DNA from: an uncultured Lachnospiraceae bacterium | Lineage (GTDB): Bacteria; Bacillota; Clostridia; Lachnospirales; Lachnospiraceae | Assembly (NCBI GenBank): GCA_910588285.1 | Contig: CAJUQB010000042.1 | Span: 1 to 42,463, forward strand | Length of the DNA: 42,463 bases | Reading direction: 5' to 3' | In this document: positions 8,187 to 16,719 of the stretch, piece after piece | Layout: each line of letters opens with the position of its first letter | How positions within the stretch are numbered: the first letter of the stretch is position 1 | Notes under the pieces: model-generated | The model's input: the letters and a program-made list of their open reading frames with translations, nothing else | Told to the model about the DNA's origin: nothing | The model's database searches: none | Translations under genes and position numbers: made by a program

Positions 8187-8226
8187 GTACATCAGACCGT
8201 TCGCTGGAGCGAGCGGTCTCTTGTAC
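8187..8226 (+). terminator. stem-loop between SCIFF and its maturase
   Basis: Nested inverted repeat: GTACA (8187-8191) with TGTAC (8222-8226), and inside it AGACCG-T-TCGCT with AGCGA-G-CGGTCT around a GG loop. No long T-run follows. It probably acts as a partial terminator or 3'-end stabiliser, letting the peptide mRNA outnumber the maturase mRNA. Confidence 0.6.
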
Positions 8227-8305
8227 GTTGTGCGCCCGGCGGCGCCGGGGAGCTGCGGGAGTTTTGCGGCTGTCCCCAATCACAGTTGAAAGTGAGGAAC
8301 TGATT

Positions 8306-9661
8306 GTGGTTCATCAGTATAAGAACAATGGTTACAACATCGTACTGGACGTGAACAGCGGAGCTGTACATGTGGTGGATGATGTGACCTATGATATGAT
8401 TCCCCTGTATGAGACCCGTACCAGGGAGGGGATACTGGAGGAGCTGTCAGGGAAATACCCCGAAGAAGAGCTGGCGGAGGCCTATGAGGAGATCCGTGAG
8501 CTGGAGGAGACAGGGCAGCTGTTCACAAAGGATGAATATGAGGCCTGTCTCCAGGAATTTGCGGAGCGCAAGACCGTGGTAAAGGCCCTGTGCCTGCACA
8601 TTGCCCACGACTGCAATCTGGCCTGCCGCTACTGCTTTGCGGAAGAAGGGGAGTATCACGGAAGAAGGGCCATGATGTCCTTTGAGGTGGGGAAGGCAGC
8701 CCTTGATTTTTTGATTGCCAATTCCGGGAACCGCAGGAACCTGGAGGTGGATTTTTTCGGCGGCGAGCCCCTGATGAATTTCCAGGTGGTGAAGGACCTG
8801 GTGGCCTATGGCAGGCAGCAGGAGAAGCTTCATAATAAGAACTTCCGTTTTACCCTGACCACCAATGGAGTGCTCCTGGATGATGATGTGATGGAATTTG
8901 CCAACCGGGAGATGGCCAATGTGGTCTTAAGCATTGACGGCCGCAGGGAGGTCCATGACTACATGAGGCCCTTCCGGCGGGGGGACGGGAGCTATGACCT
9001 GATTGTACCCAGGTTCCAGCGGTTTGCAGAGAGCCGGGGACAGGACAGATATTATGTGAGAGGGACCTTTACCCACCATAACCCTGATTTTTCCAGGGAT
9101 GTGCTGCACCTGGCGGATCTGGGATTTCAACAGATTTCCGTGGAGCCGGTGGTGGCTGCGGATACCGAAGAATATGCGCTGCGCAGGGAGGATCTGCCAC
9201 AGCTGTTTGAGGAGTATGACGCACTGGCAGCGGAGATGATCAATAGGCATAAAGAAGGGAAGGGCTTTAATTTCTTCCACTTTATGATAGATTTGGAAGG
9301 CGGCCCCTGTGTGGCCAAGCGGCTTTCCGGCTGCGGCTCCGGTACGGAGTACCTGGCTGTGACACCCTGGGGGGATCTGTACCCCTGCCATCAGTTTGTG
9401 GGGATGGATGAATTTTACATGGGAAATGTATACGAGGGTGTGAAGAATCCGGGGATCCGGGAGACCTTCCGTGGATGCAATGTATATGCCAAGGAGAAAT
9501 GCAGAGACTGTTTTGCGAAGTTTTACTGCAGCGGCGGCTGCGCAGCCAACGCCTATCATTTTGACGGCAGCATCAACGGCACCTATGACATTGGCTGCCA
9601 GCTTCAGAAAAAGCGTGTGGAGTGCGCCATTATGATCAAGGCTGCACTGGCAGAAGAATAA
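8306..9661 (+). CDS. scfB: SCIFF maturase, radical SAM/SPASM protein ScfB
   Basis: A 451-residue thioether-forming radical SAM enzyme acting on SCIFF. I start it at the GTG of 8306 (MVHQYKNNGYNIVLDVNSG), which has AGTGAGGA 7 nt upstream and matches the normal N-terminus. The frame is open further upstream to a TTG at 8228, but that adds an Arg-rich stretch with no ribosome site. The N-terminal ~95 residues look like a peptide-recognition (RRE/PqqD-like) domain. The SAM cluster motif is CNLACRYC (CX3CX2C), followed by FFGGEPLMNF. The C-terminal SPASM region has further cysteines in GDLYPCHQF, CRDCFAKFYCSGGC and DIGCQLQKK. secDF follows 16 bp later. Confidence 0.95.
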   Translation: MVHQYKNNGYNIVLDVNSGAVHVVDDVTYDMIPLYETRTREGILEELSGKYPEEELAEAYEEIRELEETGQLFTKDEYEACLQEFAERKTVVKALCLHIAHDCNLACRYCFAEEGEYHGRRAMMSFEVGKAALDFLIANSGNRRNLEVDFFGGEPLMNFQVVKDLVAYGRQQEKLHNKNFRFTLTTNGVLLDDDVMEFANREMANVVLSIDGRREVHDYMRPFRRGDGSYDLIVPRFQRFAESRGQDRYYVRGTFTHHNPDFSRDVLHLADLGFQQISVEPVVAADTEEYALRREDLPQLFEEYDALAAEMINRHKEGKGFNFFHFMIDLEGGPCVAKRLSGCGSGTEYLAVTPWGDLYPCHQFVGMDEFYMGNVYEGVKNPGIRETFRGCNVYAKEKCRDCFAKFYCSGGCAANAYHFDGSINGTYDIGCQLQKKRVECAIMIKAALAEE

Positions 9662-9677
9662 GGAGGAATGCAATACC

Positions 9678-11831
9678 ATGAAGAAAAGCAAAGGGATGAT
9701 CACCCTGCTGGTCCTGCTGGTCGTCATTGTGGCGGCAGTATTCGGCGCCGTGGTGATCGGAACGCCCACCGGAATCGGTGCGGATCAGAATATCAAGCAG
9801 GGCCTGGACCTGGCCGGAGGTGTCAGCATCACCTACCAGGCAGTGGATGAGAACCCCACCGAGGAGGCCATGAACGATACGGTGTACAAGCTGCAGAAGC
9901 GTGTGGAGACCCGTAACAGCGAAGCAAGAGTATACCGGGAGGGGGAACGCCGGATCAATGTGGAGATTCCCGGTGTCAGCGATGCCAATGCCATCCTGGA
10001 GGAGCTGGGAAAGCCGGGAGCCCTGGCATTTGTAGACCCCAACGGGAATACTATTCTCACAGGGGCAGATATTACCAGTGCCCAGGCCCGTACCATGGAC
10101 GACCAGACCACAGGGGCCAGGAGCTATGTGGTAGCCCTGGAGATGACGCCGGAGGCGGCCAAGGTCTTTGCGGATGCCACCTCCACCTACCTGGGGCAGA
10201 TTATCTCGGTAGTATATGACGGACAGGCCATCAGCCAGCCCCGGGTGAACACTGTGATTTCCGACGGGAAATGCACCATTGAAGGACAGAAGACCTATGA
10301 GGAGGCGGAGACCCTGGCTTCCCAGATCCGTATCGGTTCCCTGAGCCTGGAGCTGGAGGAGCTGCATTCCAAGGTGGTTGGCGCAGAGCTTGGCGAGGAG
10401 GCCCTTTCCACCAGCATCAAGGCGGCAGGCATCGGTATTTTGCTGATTGTTATTTTTATGATTGCAATGTACCTGATCCCGGGCCTTGCGGCAAGCATTG
10501 CCCTGATCCTGTACTGCGCCCTCACCGTGCTGGTGCTGTGGTTCTTTGACATCACCCTGACCCTGCCGGGGATTGCCGGTGTGATCCTGTCCATCGGTAT
10601 GGCGGTGGATGCCAATGTCATTATATTTGCACGTATCCGTGAGGAGATCGGCGCCGGCAGGAGCGTGGAGTCTGCCATCAAGGCAGGTTTCCAGAAGGCT
10701 CTCTCCGCCATTCTGGATGGCAATATCACTACCTTTATTGCTGCAATTGTGCTGGGGCTGCGGGGCTCAGGCCCGGTGAAGGGCTTTGCCTATACCCTGG
10801 GGATCGGTATTGTCCTGTCCATGTTTACGGCCCTTGTGATTACCCGTCTGCTGCTTCGGAGCTTCTATGCTATCGGCCTGAAGGCGCCCAAGCTTTACGG
10901 CTCCCAGAAGGAGCGGAAAACCGTCAATTTCCTGAGCAAAAAGGCAGTCTTTTTCGCGATCTCCCTGGTGGTGATCGTGGCAGGCTTTGTGGGCATGGGA
11001 ATCCGCAATGGAAGCAATGGTACGGCCATGAATTACAGCCTTGATTTTGTGGGGGGCAATTCCTCCACCGTGACCTTCCAGGAGGATTATTCCATTGAGG
11101 AGATCAGCAGCCAGATCGTTCCGGTGGTAGAGAAGATTACCGGGGACGGCAATGTGCAGACCCAGAAGATTGACGGAACCAACGAGGTGGTGATCAAGAC
11201 ACGTTCCTTGAGCCTGGAGGAGCGGGAGGCCTTTAATGCAGCTATGCTGGAGCAGTTCGGCGTGGAAGAGGGCAGCATCATCAGCGAGAATATCAGCTCT
11301 ACCGTCAGCTCAGAGATGAAGTCAGATGCAGTCTGGGCCGTGGTGATCGCGACGCTGTGTATGCTGGTTTATATCTGGTTCCGGTTTAAGGATATCCGTT
11401 TTGCCGGAAGTGCGGTAATCGCCCTGATCCATGATGTTTTGATTGTACTGGCCTTCTACGTGTTTACCTGGACCTCGGTAGGCAATACCTTTATTGCCTG
11501 TATGCTGACCATTGTGGGTTATTCCATCAATGCCACCATTGTTATTTTTGACCGTATCCGCGAGAACATGGCTGTGGTGCGCGGACAGGATAAGGAGACC
11601 CTCAAGGAAGTGGTCAACAGCAGTGTGACCCAGACGCTGTCCCGAAGCATCAACACGTCATTGACCACCTTTATTATGGTATTTGTACTGTGGCTTTTAG
11701 GGGTTACCAGCATCCGGGAGTTCGCCATGCCGCTGATGGCAGGTATTATCTGCGGGGCATATTCTTCCGTATGCATTACCGGTGCGCTGTGGTATGTGTT
11801 TAAGGTGAAGTTTGCAAAGAAAAAGAAATAA
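9678..11831 (+). CDS. secDF: SecDF, fused protein-export membrane protein
   Basis: A 717-residue single-chain SecD-SecF, the proton-driven accessory of the Sec translocon. The SecD part has a first helix at about 5-27, the signature LDLAGGVSITY, the periplasmic P1 region, then five helices with GMAVDANVIIFARIREE. SecF begins near residue 415 (first helix after FLSKKAVFF), with LDFVGGNSSTVTF and the second signature GYSINATIVIFDRIRENM. About 12 membrane helices in total. A strong AAGGAGGAA site fixes the start 16 bp after scfB. In many Clostridia secD and secF are separate genes; here they are one frame with no sign of a sequencing join. Its place next to SCIFF is the conserved arrangement. 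Confidence 0.95.
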   Translation: MKKSKGMITLLVLLVVIVAAVFGAVVIGTPTGIGADQNIKQGLDLAGGVSITYQAVDENPTEEAMNDTVYKLQKRVETRNSEARVYREGERRINVEIPGVSDANAILEELGKPGALAFVDPNGNTILTGADITSAQARTMDDQTTGARSYVVALEMTPEAAKVFADATSTYLGQIISVVYDGQAISQPRVNTVISDGKCTIEGQKTYEEAETLASQIRIGSLSLELEELHSKVVGAELGEEALSTSIKAAGIGILLIVIFMIAMYLIPGLAASIALILYCALTVLVLWFFDITLTLPGIAGVILSIGMAVDANVIIFARIREEIGAGRSVESAIKAGFQKALSAILDGNITTFIAAIVLGLRGSGPVKGFAYTLGIGIVLSMFTALVITRLLLRSFYAIGLKAPKLYGSQKERKTVNFLSKKAVFFAISLVVIVAGFVGMGIRNGSNGTAMNYSLDFVGGNSSTVTFQEDYSIEEISSQIVPVVEKITGDGNVQTQKIDGTNEVVIKTRSLSLEEREAFNAAMLEQFGVEEGSIISENISSTVSSEMKSDAVWAVVIATLCMLVYIWFRFKDIRFAGSAVIALIHDVLIVLAFYVFTWTSVGNTFIACMLTIVGYSINATIVIFDRIRENMAVVRGQDKETLKEVVNSSVTQTLSRSINTSLTTFIMVFVLWLLGVTSIREFAMPLMAGIICGAYSSVCITGALWYVFKVKFAKKKK

Positions 11832-11851
11832 AGGATCCATAGAATAGGAAG

Positions 11852-11911
11852 CCCGTATTTGCAGAATCGCCGGGAGAATTGCCGGCGGACTGCAGATACG
11901 GGTTTTCCCTT
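11852..11911 (+). terminator. terminator after secDF
   Basis: A 13-bp stem (11852-11864 CCCGTATTTGCAG with 11890-11902 CTGCAGATACGGG, one G-U pair), with an inner CGCCGG/CCGGCG-type stem, followed by TTTTCCCTT. Confidence 0.8.
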
Positions 11912-11967
11912 GAAAATGATTTTGTTATGGCTTCGGGTATGATCATAACAGAAAGGGTGGAACAAGT

Positions 11968-12456
11968 ATGAAGCTGATTATTACAGATACAGATATTTCC
12001 CATATCCGGATCCAGGGCAGCCACCGGATCATCCGGCCCCAGGGGGAGATCCATCCCTGCACCGGCTGCTTTGGCTGCTGGGTGAAAACGCCTGGAAGGT
12101 GCGTCATACAGGATGGGTATGAGGATACGGGGATCTGGATGGGAAAATGCACGGAGCTGATTTTAATCAGCCAATGCTGCTACGGGGGCCCAAGTCCCTT
12201 TGTAAAAACGGTGCAGGACCGCGCAATTTCCTATATGCATCCGGATTTTGTGCTGCGCAGAGGAGAAATGCATCATAAGCGCAGGTATGAGAATGTGATC
12301 CGGTTATCGGCATATTATTATGGCCAGAATATTACGGAGCGGGAGAAGGAGACAGCCCAAAAGCTCCTTTCGGCCAATGCGGATAACTATGACGCCCAGG
12401 CAGCAGGCGTATATTTTTACAGGACGCCAGAGGAGATGGAGGACATTGTCTTATGA
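11968..12456 (+). CDS. flavodoxin/NADPH-dependent FMN reductase-like protein
   Basis: A 162-residue protein of the flavodoxin-fold reductase group. CTGCFGCWVKTPGRCVIQDGYEDTG resembles the segment found in NADPH-dependent FMN reductases and multimeric flavodoxins, and LILISQCCYGGPSPFVKTVQDR gives the YGG/SPF flavin-site loop with a following DR. The usual N-terminal GSPR-like FMN phosphate loop is not evident, so flavin binding may be partial. It overlaps the next gene by ATGA (12453-12456), so translation is coupled and the two proteins may work as a pair. The substrate is unknown. Confidence 0.75.
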   Translation: MKLIITDTDISHIRIQGSHRIIRPQGEIHPCTGCFGCWVKTPGRCVIQDGYEDTGIWMGKCTELILISQCCYGGPSPFVKTVQDRAISYMHPDFVLRRGEMHHKRRYENVIRLSAYYYGQNITEREKETAQKLLSANADNYDAQAAGVYFYRTPEEMEDIVL

Positions 12457-13100
12457 GAATTGTGTTGCTGAACGGAAGCCCCAAGAGGAAGGAGAGCGCC
12501 AGCAGGACGCTTTTGGAGGAGCTGAAATATTACCTTTTTGAGAAAAAGGGCCTGTCAGAGGCAGAGACAGGGGAGGTGGGACTGCATCAGGCAGCGGTAT
12601 CCGGTGAGGCTCTTGCAGGGCTTGGGGATGCGGAAGCATGGGTGTTTGCATTTCCGCTTTATGTGGACGGGATTCCCGGGCATCTTCTGTCCTGCCTGGC
12701 TCAACTGGAGGAAGCCTGCAGCACAAGCCGCAAGGTACATATTTATGGCATTGTGAATTGCGGCTTTTATGAGGGGATTCAGGCAGAGCCGGCCCTGGAG
12801 CTTCTGCAGAACTGGTGTGAAAAGACAGGCTGCATCTGGAGCGGAGGGCTTGGCGTGGGCGGAGGCGGCGGACTTGGCCAGATTCCCTCCGGGAAAAAGG
12901 GACAGGGCCCCTTGGGGCCGGTGGATCTGGCGCTGGAGGCCCTGGCGGACAGGATCCTCCAGGGGGAGAAGCAGGAAAACCGCTATGTCTCTGTTGCCCT
13001 TCCGCGATTTTTATACAAGAATGCAGCCCAGTGGGGCTGGCGCCAGATGATAAAGAGAAATGGCGGCAGAAAAAGGGACCTGGGGACGCGGCCGAAATGA
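12453..13100 (+). CDS. NAD(P)H-dependent oxidoreductase, flavodoxin fold
   Basis: A 215-residue protein beginning MRIVLLNGSPKRKESASRTLLEEL. The beta1 strand and GSPKxxxSxS phosphate-binding loop are typical of NADPH-dependent FMN reductases. AWVFAFPLYVDGIPGHLLSCLAQLEE supplies the P-loop/flavin ring segment. The C-terminal ~50 residues (YVSVALPRFLYKNAAQWGWRQM) are basic and amphipathic. It is translationally coupled to the preceding flavodoxin-like gene. The role is probably small-molecule or quinone reduction, but the substrate is not visible. Confidence 0.8.
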   Translation: MRIVLLNGSPKRKESASRTLLEELKYYLFEKKGLSEAETGEVGLHQAAVSGEALAGLGDAEAWVFAFPLYVDGIPGHLLSCLAQLEEACSTSRKVHIYGIVNCGFYEGIQAEPALELLQNWCEKTGCIWSGGLGVGGGGGLGQIPSGKKGQGPLGPVDLALEALADRILQGEKQENRYVSVALPRFLYKNAAQWGWRQMIKRNGGRKRDLGTRPK

Positions 13101-13115
13101 GGCCGGAAGCCCGGA

Positions 13116-13144
13116 TTGACATCAGGCGAAGGATGAATTATAAT
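13116..13144 (+). promoter_or_regulatory. consensus sigma-A promoter for the chemoreceptor gene
   Basis: TTGACA (13116-13121), exactly 17 nt, then TATAAT (13139-13144): both hexamers are perfect. A leader of about 100 nt lies between this and the ATG at 13251. Confidence 0.85.
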
Positions 13145-13250
13145 TTAAAGTATCGTGGCTCATGAAAGAAGCATGCCCATTTACAGGGCGGCAAAGTTCA
13201 GGGCCGGGAGAAAGGATAAAATTTAAAAAGTAACTGGAGGAATTGGAAAG

Positions 13251-15011
13251 ATGGAAGGAAAGCTGCCGCATGTTTCATTTTGGAGCCGTATTACGACACA
13301 GCTTATTTTTATGAATTTGATTCTGATGATCGTATTTGGCGCGTATTTTGGAATCAATATTACCAATTTTCAGAGCACAGTAGCAGAGGCCAATAACATC
13401 AGTGATGTCTGCCTGTCTGCTATGGTACTTCGTGGCGATATGAAAAAGGATTATGAGAAGATTCAGCGCTATATTTATGCCTACATTGCAATCGAGGATG
13501 CAGAGGAGCGGGAGCATCTCATCGAGAATATCGACAAGCGTTACACACAGCTGATGGAGGGCATTGGGCAGATTCAGGAGTATCTGCATGGAAACAGTGA
13601 GGTCAGTATTTCGGATATGGAGGAAGGGCTTACCACTTATGTCCAGCATGCAAGAGAGGTACTGCTGGCCTCGGAAGGAAAGAGCATGGAAGAGGTGGTT
13701 GCACAGATCGACGCCCTGGAAGGGGAGGATGAGAAGTTTGACTCCAATCTGGAGCTTGCCAATACATATTTTGAAGAGATGGTTGTACAGAGCCGTCAGA
13801 GGCAGCAGTCAAAGTACGAGGAGACGATCAGCATCAGCGTGATCGGAAGCGTGATCATCCTTGTGATTATCGGCATCAATCTGCTGCTGTTTTACCGCAA
13901 TATTGTCCGGCCGATCAATGGCGTGTCTATGGAGTTGCGCCAGATTATTGAAGCTATTTCACGGAACCGGGGCGACTTGAGCGTGCGTATTGCCAACAAA
14001 ACAAAAAGCGAGCTATCGATTCTGATCAGCGGAATGAATGATTTCCTGAAAACCTTGCAGAGTATTATCGGAGGGGTATCCCAGGGAACGAAGACCCTGG
14101 CAAGCTCTAATGATAAGATCATTCATATGGTCATAAATGCCAATGACAATATTACAGATTCCTCTGCGGCCATGGAAGAGCTGGCAGCCAATATGGAAAT
14201 GGTAAATAATGTCTCCGGCGGAATACGGGAAACCATTGAAGGCGTGAAAGCCCAGGTTGATATTCTCTGGAGGGAGGCCAGCGAGGGCTCCAGGAAGGCA
14301 GTTGAAGTGTCGGAGAATGCCAGGGCTATGAAGGAGCACATTGTGGGAATGAAGGAGCTTACCGCCCAGAAGATCGGCGAGATTACAGAGGTTCTGAATG
14401 AATCCATCCAGGAAAGCGAAAAGGTTTCCAGGATCAGCGTTCTCTCAGAGACCATCCTAAGCATTGCCAGCGAGACAGAGCTGCTGTCGCTGAATGCGTC
14501 CATTGAAGCGGCCAGGGCCGGGGAGGCAGGACGGGGCTTTAACGTTGTGGCCGGAGAGATCAATTCCCTTGCGGATAACAGCCAGAAGACAGCCAGGGAT
14601 ATCCAGTGTATCAACCAGGAGGTGATCCAGGCTGTCCGGGAGCTTTCGGACCATACATCTGAAATGCTGGATTATATCCATAACAGTATATTGGGAGATT
14701 ACGATCGGTTTGTGGATGCAATGGACGAATATGTGAACAATATGGAAGGCTTCCATGAGATTCTGCAGAATTTCTCATCAAGCTCCGACAGTCTCAATGG
14801 GAGTATGGGGGAGATTACCCAGTCGGTGGAGTATATCACAAACGCTGTGAGTGAAAGCTCTTCGGCAATGAACATTTCTGCTGAGAGCGTAACAGGACTG
14901 GTTGAGAAGATGAAGGAGGTGCAGAACGCGGTGGATACCTGCCGCGGTGTGAGCGGCAGGCTGGAGACGGAGATCCGGCATTTTGTCACAGCGGAGAACG
15001 GCAGAGTATAA
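13251..15011 (+). CDS. methyl-accepting chemotaxis protein
   Basis: A 586-residue transmembrane chemoreceptor. First helix about residues 15-37, an extracellular helical ligand domain of about 155 residues (four-helix-bundle type, rich in E/K/I heptads), second helix about 195-217, a HAMP region (RNIVRPINGVSMELRQI), then a long cytoplasmic coiled coil. The highly conserved signalling tip reads SETELLSLNASIEAARAGEAGRGF, followed by NVVAGEINSLADNSQKTARDI. GGAGG precedes the ATG. The ligand is unknown. It stands alone, with no che genes nearby, behind a perfect consensus promoter, so it may be strongly expressed. Confidence 0.95.
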   Translation: MEGKLPHVSFWSRITTQLIFMNLILMIVFGAYFGINITNFQSTVAEANNISDVCLSAMVLRGDMKKDYEKIQRYIYAYIAIEDAEEREHLIENIDKRYTQLMEGIGQIQEYLHGNSEVSISDMEEGLTTYVQHAREVLLASEGKSMEEVVAQIDALEGEDEKFDSNLELANTYFEEMVVQSRQRQQSKYEETISISVIGSVIILVIIGINLLLFYRNIVRPINGVSMELRQIIEAISRNRGDLSVRIANKTKSELSILISGMNDFLKTLQSIIGGVSQGTKTLASSNDKIIHMVINANDNITDSSAAMEELAANMEMVNNVSGGIRETIEGVKAQVDILWREASEGSRKAVEVSENARAMKEHIVGMKELTAQKIGEITEVLNESIQESEKVSRISVLSETILSIASETELLSLNASIEAARAGEAGRGFNVVAGEINSLADNSQKTARDIQCINQEVIQAVRELSDHTSEMLDYIHNSILGDYDRFVDAMDEYVNNMEGFHEILQNFSSSSDSLNGSMGEITQSVEYITNAVSESSSAMNISAESVTGLVEKMKEVQNAVDTCRGVSGRLETEIRHFVTAENGRV

Positions 15012-15025
15012 AAAGCAGAGTAAAA

Positions 15026-15051
15026 AATCCCCCGCACAGCTGCGGGGGATT
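15026..15051. terminator. bidirectional terminator between convergent genes
   Basis: AATCCCCCGCA (15026-15036) pairs with TGCGGGGGATT (15041-15051) around CAGC, with A-rich and T-rich flanks. It serves the chemoreceptor gene (+) and the convergent hypothetical gene (-). The stem core is the same as in the hairpin at 3030-3057. Confidence 0.85.
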
Positions 15052-15059
15052 CCTGTTTC

Positions 15060-15644
15060 TTATTCTTCTGCATTCTCCGTCTTAGTAACGCCGGCCCACT
15101 CATCGAAGCCCTTCATAACGGCATCATAGGTGCGGTGGGAGATATCGGGCAGCTCCTGTCCCCAGGACTTGGTAGCCATCTTGAAGCCCTTCTCAAAGGC
15201 CTTGCGCATCTCCTCTGCCTTGGCAGGATCTCCGCCGGTAAGAGCCTTGGCGAAATCAAGAATTCGCTGGGAGGTCTGCTTCACGCCATAGTAGCCGTCG
15301 TCGGAGATCGCCTCCTGAGCCTTGGCCTTGGCAGCAGCGGTAACGGTAAAATTGCCGCCTGCCAGGAAACGCCAGATGCTGTCAGCGGTTCCGATCTGAA
15401 CGCCCTGGTTCTTCATCATATCCTGAACCATGGATGTCAGCTGCGCGGTTCTCTGCTCGGCATCAGACTTCAGCTGTGCGATAATGGCGCTGCGGTCAGC
15501 AGGGCTCTTCTCATATACAACGCCGCTGTCCTTCTTAGAGGTGGAATCCTCTGCAGGCTTCTTGGAAGCGGTATTCTCTGTGGTATTCTTGGCAGCGTAG
15601 GTATTGGCGGTATAAGCTGCCTGATTAATACTGTTTACACTCAT
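15060..15644 (-). CDS. conserved clostridial protein of unknown function
   Basis: A 194-residue protein, started at MSVNSINQAAYTANTY because AAGGAGG lies directly upstream of that ATG (the frame is open to 15704). The first ~50 residues are low-complexity (A/T/N/K/S-rich, disordered), with VVYEKS after them. The rest (about 60-194) is an alpha-helical domain with QRTAQLTSMVQDMM, WRFLAGGNFTV, AQEAISDDGYYGVKQTSQRI and SHRTYDAVMKGFDEWAG. I recall similar uncharacterised proteins in many Clostridia; a disordered N-terminus on a helical domain would suit an exported or structure-associated protein, but there is no signal peptide. No function can be assigned. Confidence 0.8.
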   Translation of the reverse strand: MSVNSINQAAYTANTYAAKNTTENTASKKPAEDSTSKKDSGVVYEKSPADRSAIIAQLKSDAEQRTAQLTSMVQDMMKNQGVQIGTADSIWRFLAGGNFTVTAAAKAKAQEAISDDGYYGVKQTSQRILDFAKALTGGDPAKAEEMRKAFEKGFKMATKSWGQELPDISHRTYDAVMKGFDEWAGVTKTENAEE

Positions 15645-15840
15645 TTTTGTTCCCTCCTTGGTTTTTAACGATTGAAAGCATCCGCTGGAAGCTGTCAATG
15701 TCATGAATCATATGGATATCCGTATCCATAGTCACTTCGTTCTACCTAGTATATCGGCAGTTGAATGGAAAACTTTAAAGGAATTATTGACATTTTTGGA
15801 AAAAAAACATACAATGTATACAAAATACAGGAGAAGGTAT

Positions 15841-16719
15841 ATGAATGAAATAAGCTTAAAAGCATTGGCAAAAATAAATCTGGGACTGGATGTCCTAAGA
15901 AGGCGTGAGGACGGCTATCATGAGGTCCGCATGGTGATGCAGACCATAAGGCTCTATGACTGGATCCAGATGCGCAGGATCCGCCAGCCGGAGATCCGGG
16001 TGAGCACCAATCTCTACTATCTGCCCTGCAATGAGAATAATCTGGTATACAAGGCGGCAAAGCTTCTGATGGAGGAATTTCAGATTTCGGGGGGCGTTGC
16101 CATTGATTTGAAAAAGCGCATACCGGTGGCAGCGGGAATGGCCGGAGGGAGCTCTGACGCGGCGGCAGCGCTGTTTGGGTTGAACCTGCTGTTCCGCCTA
16201 AGGCTCAGCCGCCAGCAGCTGATGAAGCGGGGGGTGAAGATCGGTGCAGACGTGCCCTACTGCATCCTGCGGGGCACTGCCCTGGCGGAGGGGATCGGGG
16301 AGGAGCTGACAGCGCTGCCCCCTGCGCCAAAATGTCCGGTGCTGGTGGTCAAGCCGCCCATCAGCGTATCCACCAAATGGGTCTATGAGAACTTAAGGCT
16401 TGGTGAGGATACGGCCCATCCGGACATAGACGGGCTTCTGGCAGCCATTGAGGCCCAGGATGCGGAGCAGATGGCCCAGAGGATGGGAAATGTGCTGGAG
16501 ACTGTGACGATCCCAAGGTATCCGGTGATCCAGGAGATTAAGGATGTCATGAAGCAGAACGGAGCGATGAATGCCATCATGAGCGGCAGCGGCCCCACGG
16601 TGTTTGGCCTGTTTGGGGACAAGGAGGCTGCGGAGGCTGCGCGAAAGGAGCTTCGGGCAAAGGAGCTGGCACGGCAGATCTATTTGACGGATTTCTATAA
16701 TAACAGGAGGGAGCCATGA
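15841..16719 (+). CDS. ispE: 4-diphosphocytidyl-2-C-methyl-D-erythritol kinase
   Basis: A 292-residue GHMP kinase of the non-mevalonate isoprenoid pathway, which phosphorylates CDP-methylerythritol at the 2-position. The N-terminal LKALAKINLGLDVLRRREDGYHEV segment and the ATP-binding PVAAGMAGGSSDAAAAL motif are both diagnostic, and the C-terminal MSGSGPTVFGLF is the third GHMP motif. The start at 15841 is supported by AGGAGAAGG 8 nt upstream and by the family N-terminus; the frame extends upstream to 15703 but adds non-homologous residues. It overlaps the GntR gene by ATGA. Confidence 0.95.
   Translation: MNEISLKALAKINLGLDVLRRREDGYHEVRMVMQTIRLYDWIQMRRIRQPEIRVSTNLYYLPCNENNLVYKAAKLLMEEFQISGGVAIDLKKRIPVAAGMAGGSSDAAAALFGLNLLFRLRLSRQQLMKRGVKIGADVPYCILRGTALAEGIGEELTALPPAPKCPVLVVKPPISVSTKWVYENLRLGEDTAHPDIDGLLAAIEAQDAEQMAQRMGNVLETVTIPRYPVIQEIKDVMKQNGAMNAIMSGSGPTVFGLFGDKEAAEAARKELRAKELARQIYLTDFYNNRREP

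Noticed and set aside
8228..8305. N-terminal extension of ScfB from a TTG at 8228.
   Set aside because: No ribosome site, Arg/Gly-rich residues unlike the family, and the start overlaps the end of the hairpin; the GTG at 8306 fits better.
13145..13250. A cyclic-di-GMP riboswitch in the chemoreceptor leader.
   Set aside because: The conserved GEMM core segments were not found; only loose similarity (GGCAAAG) is present.
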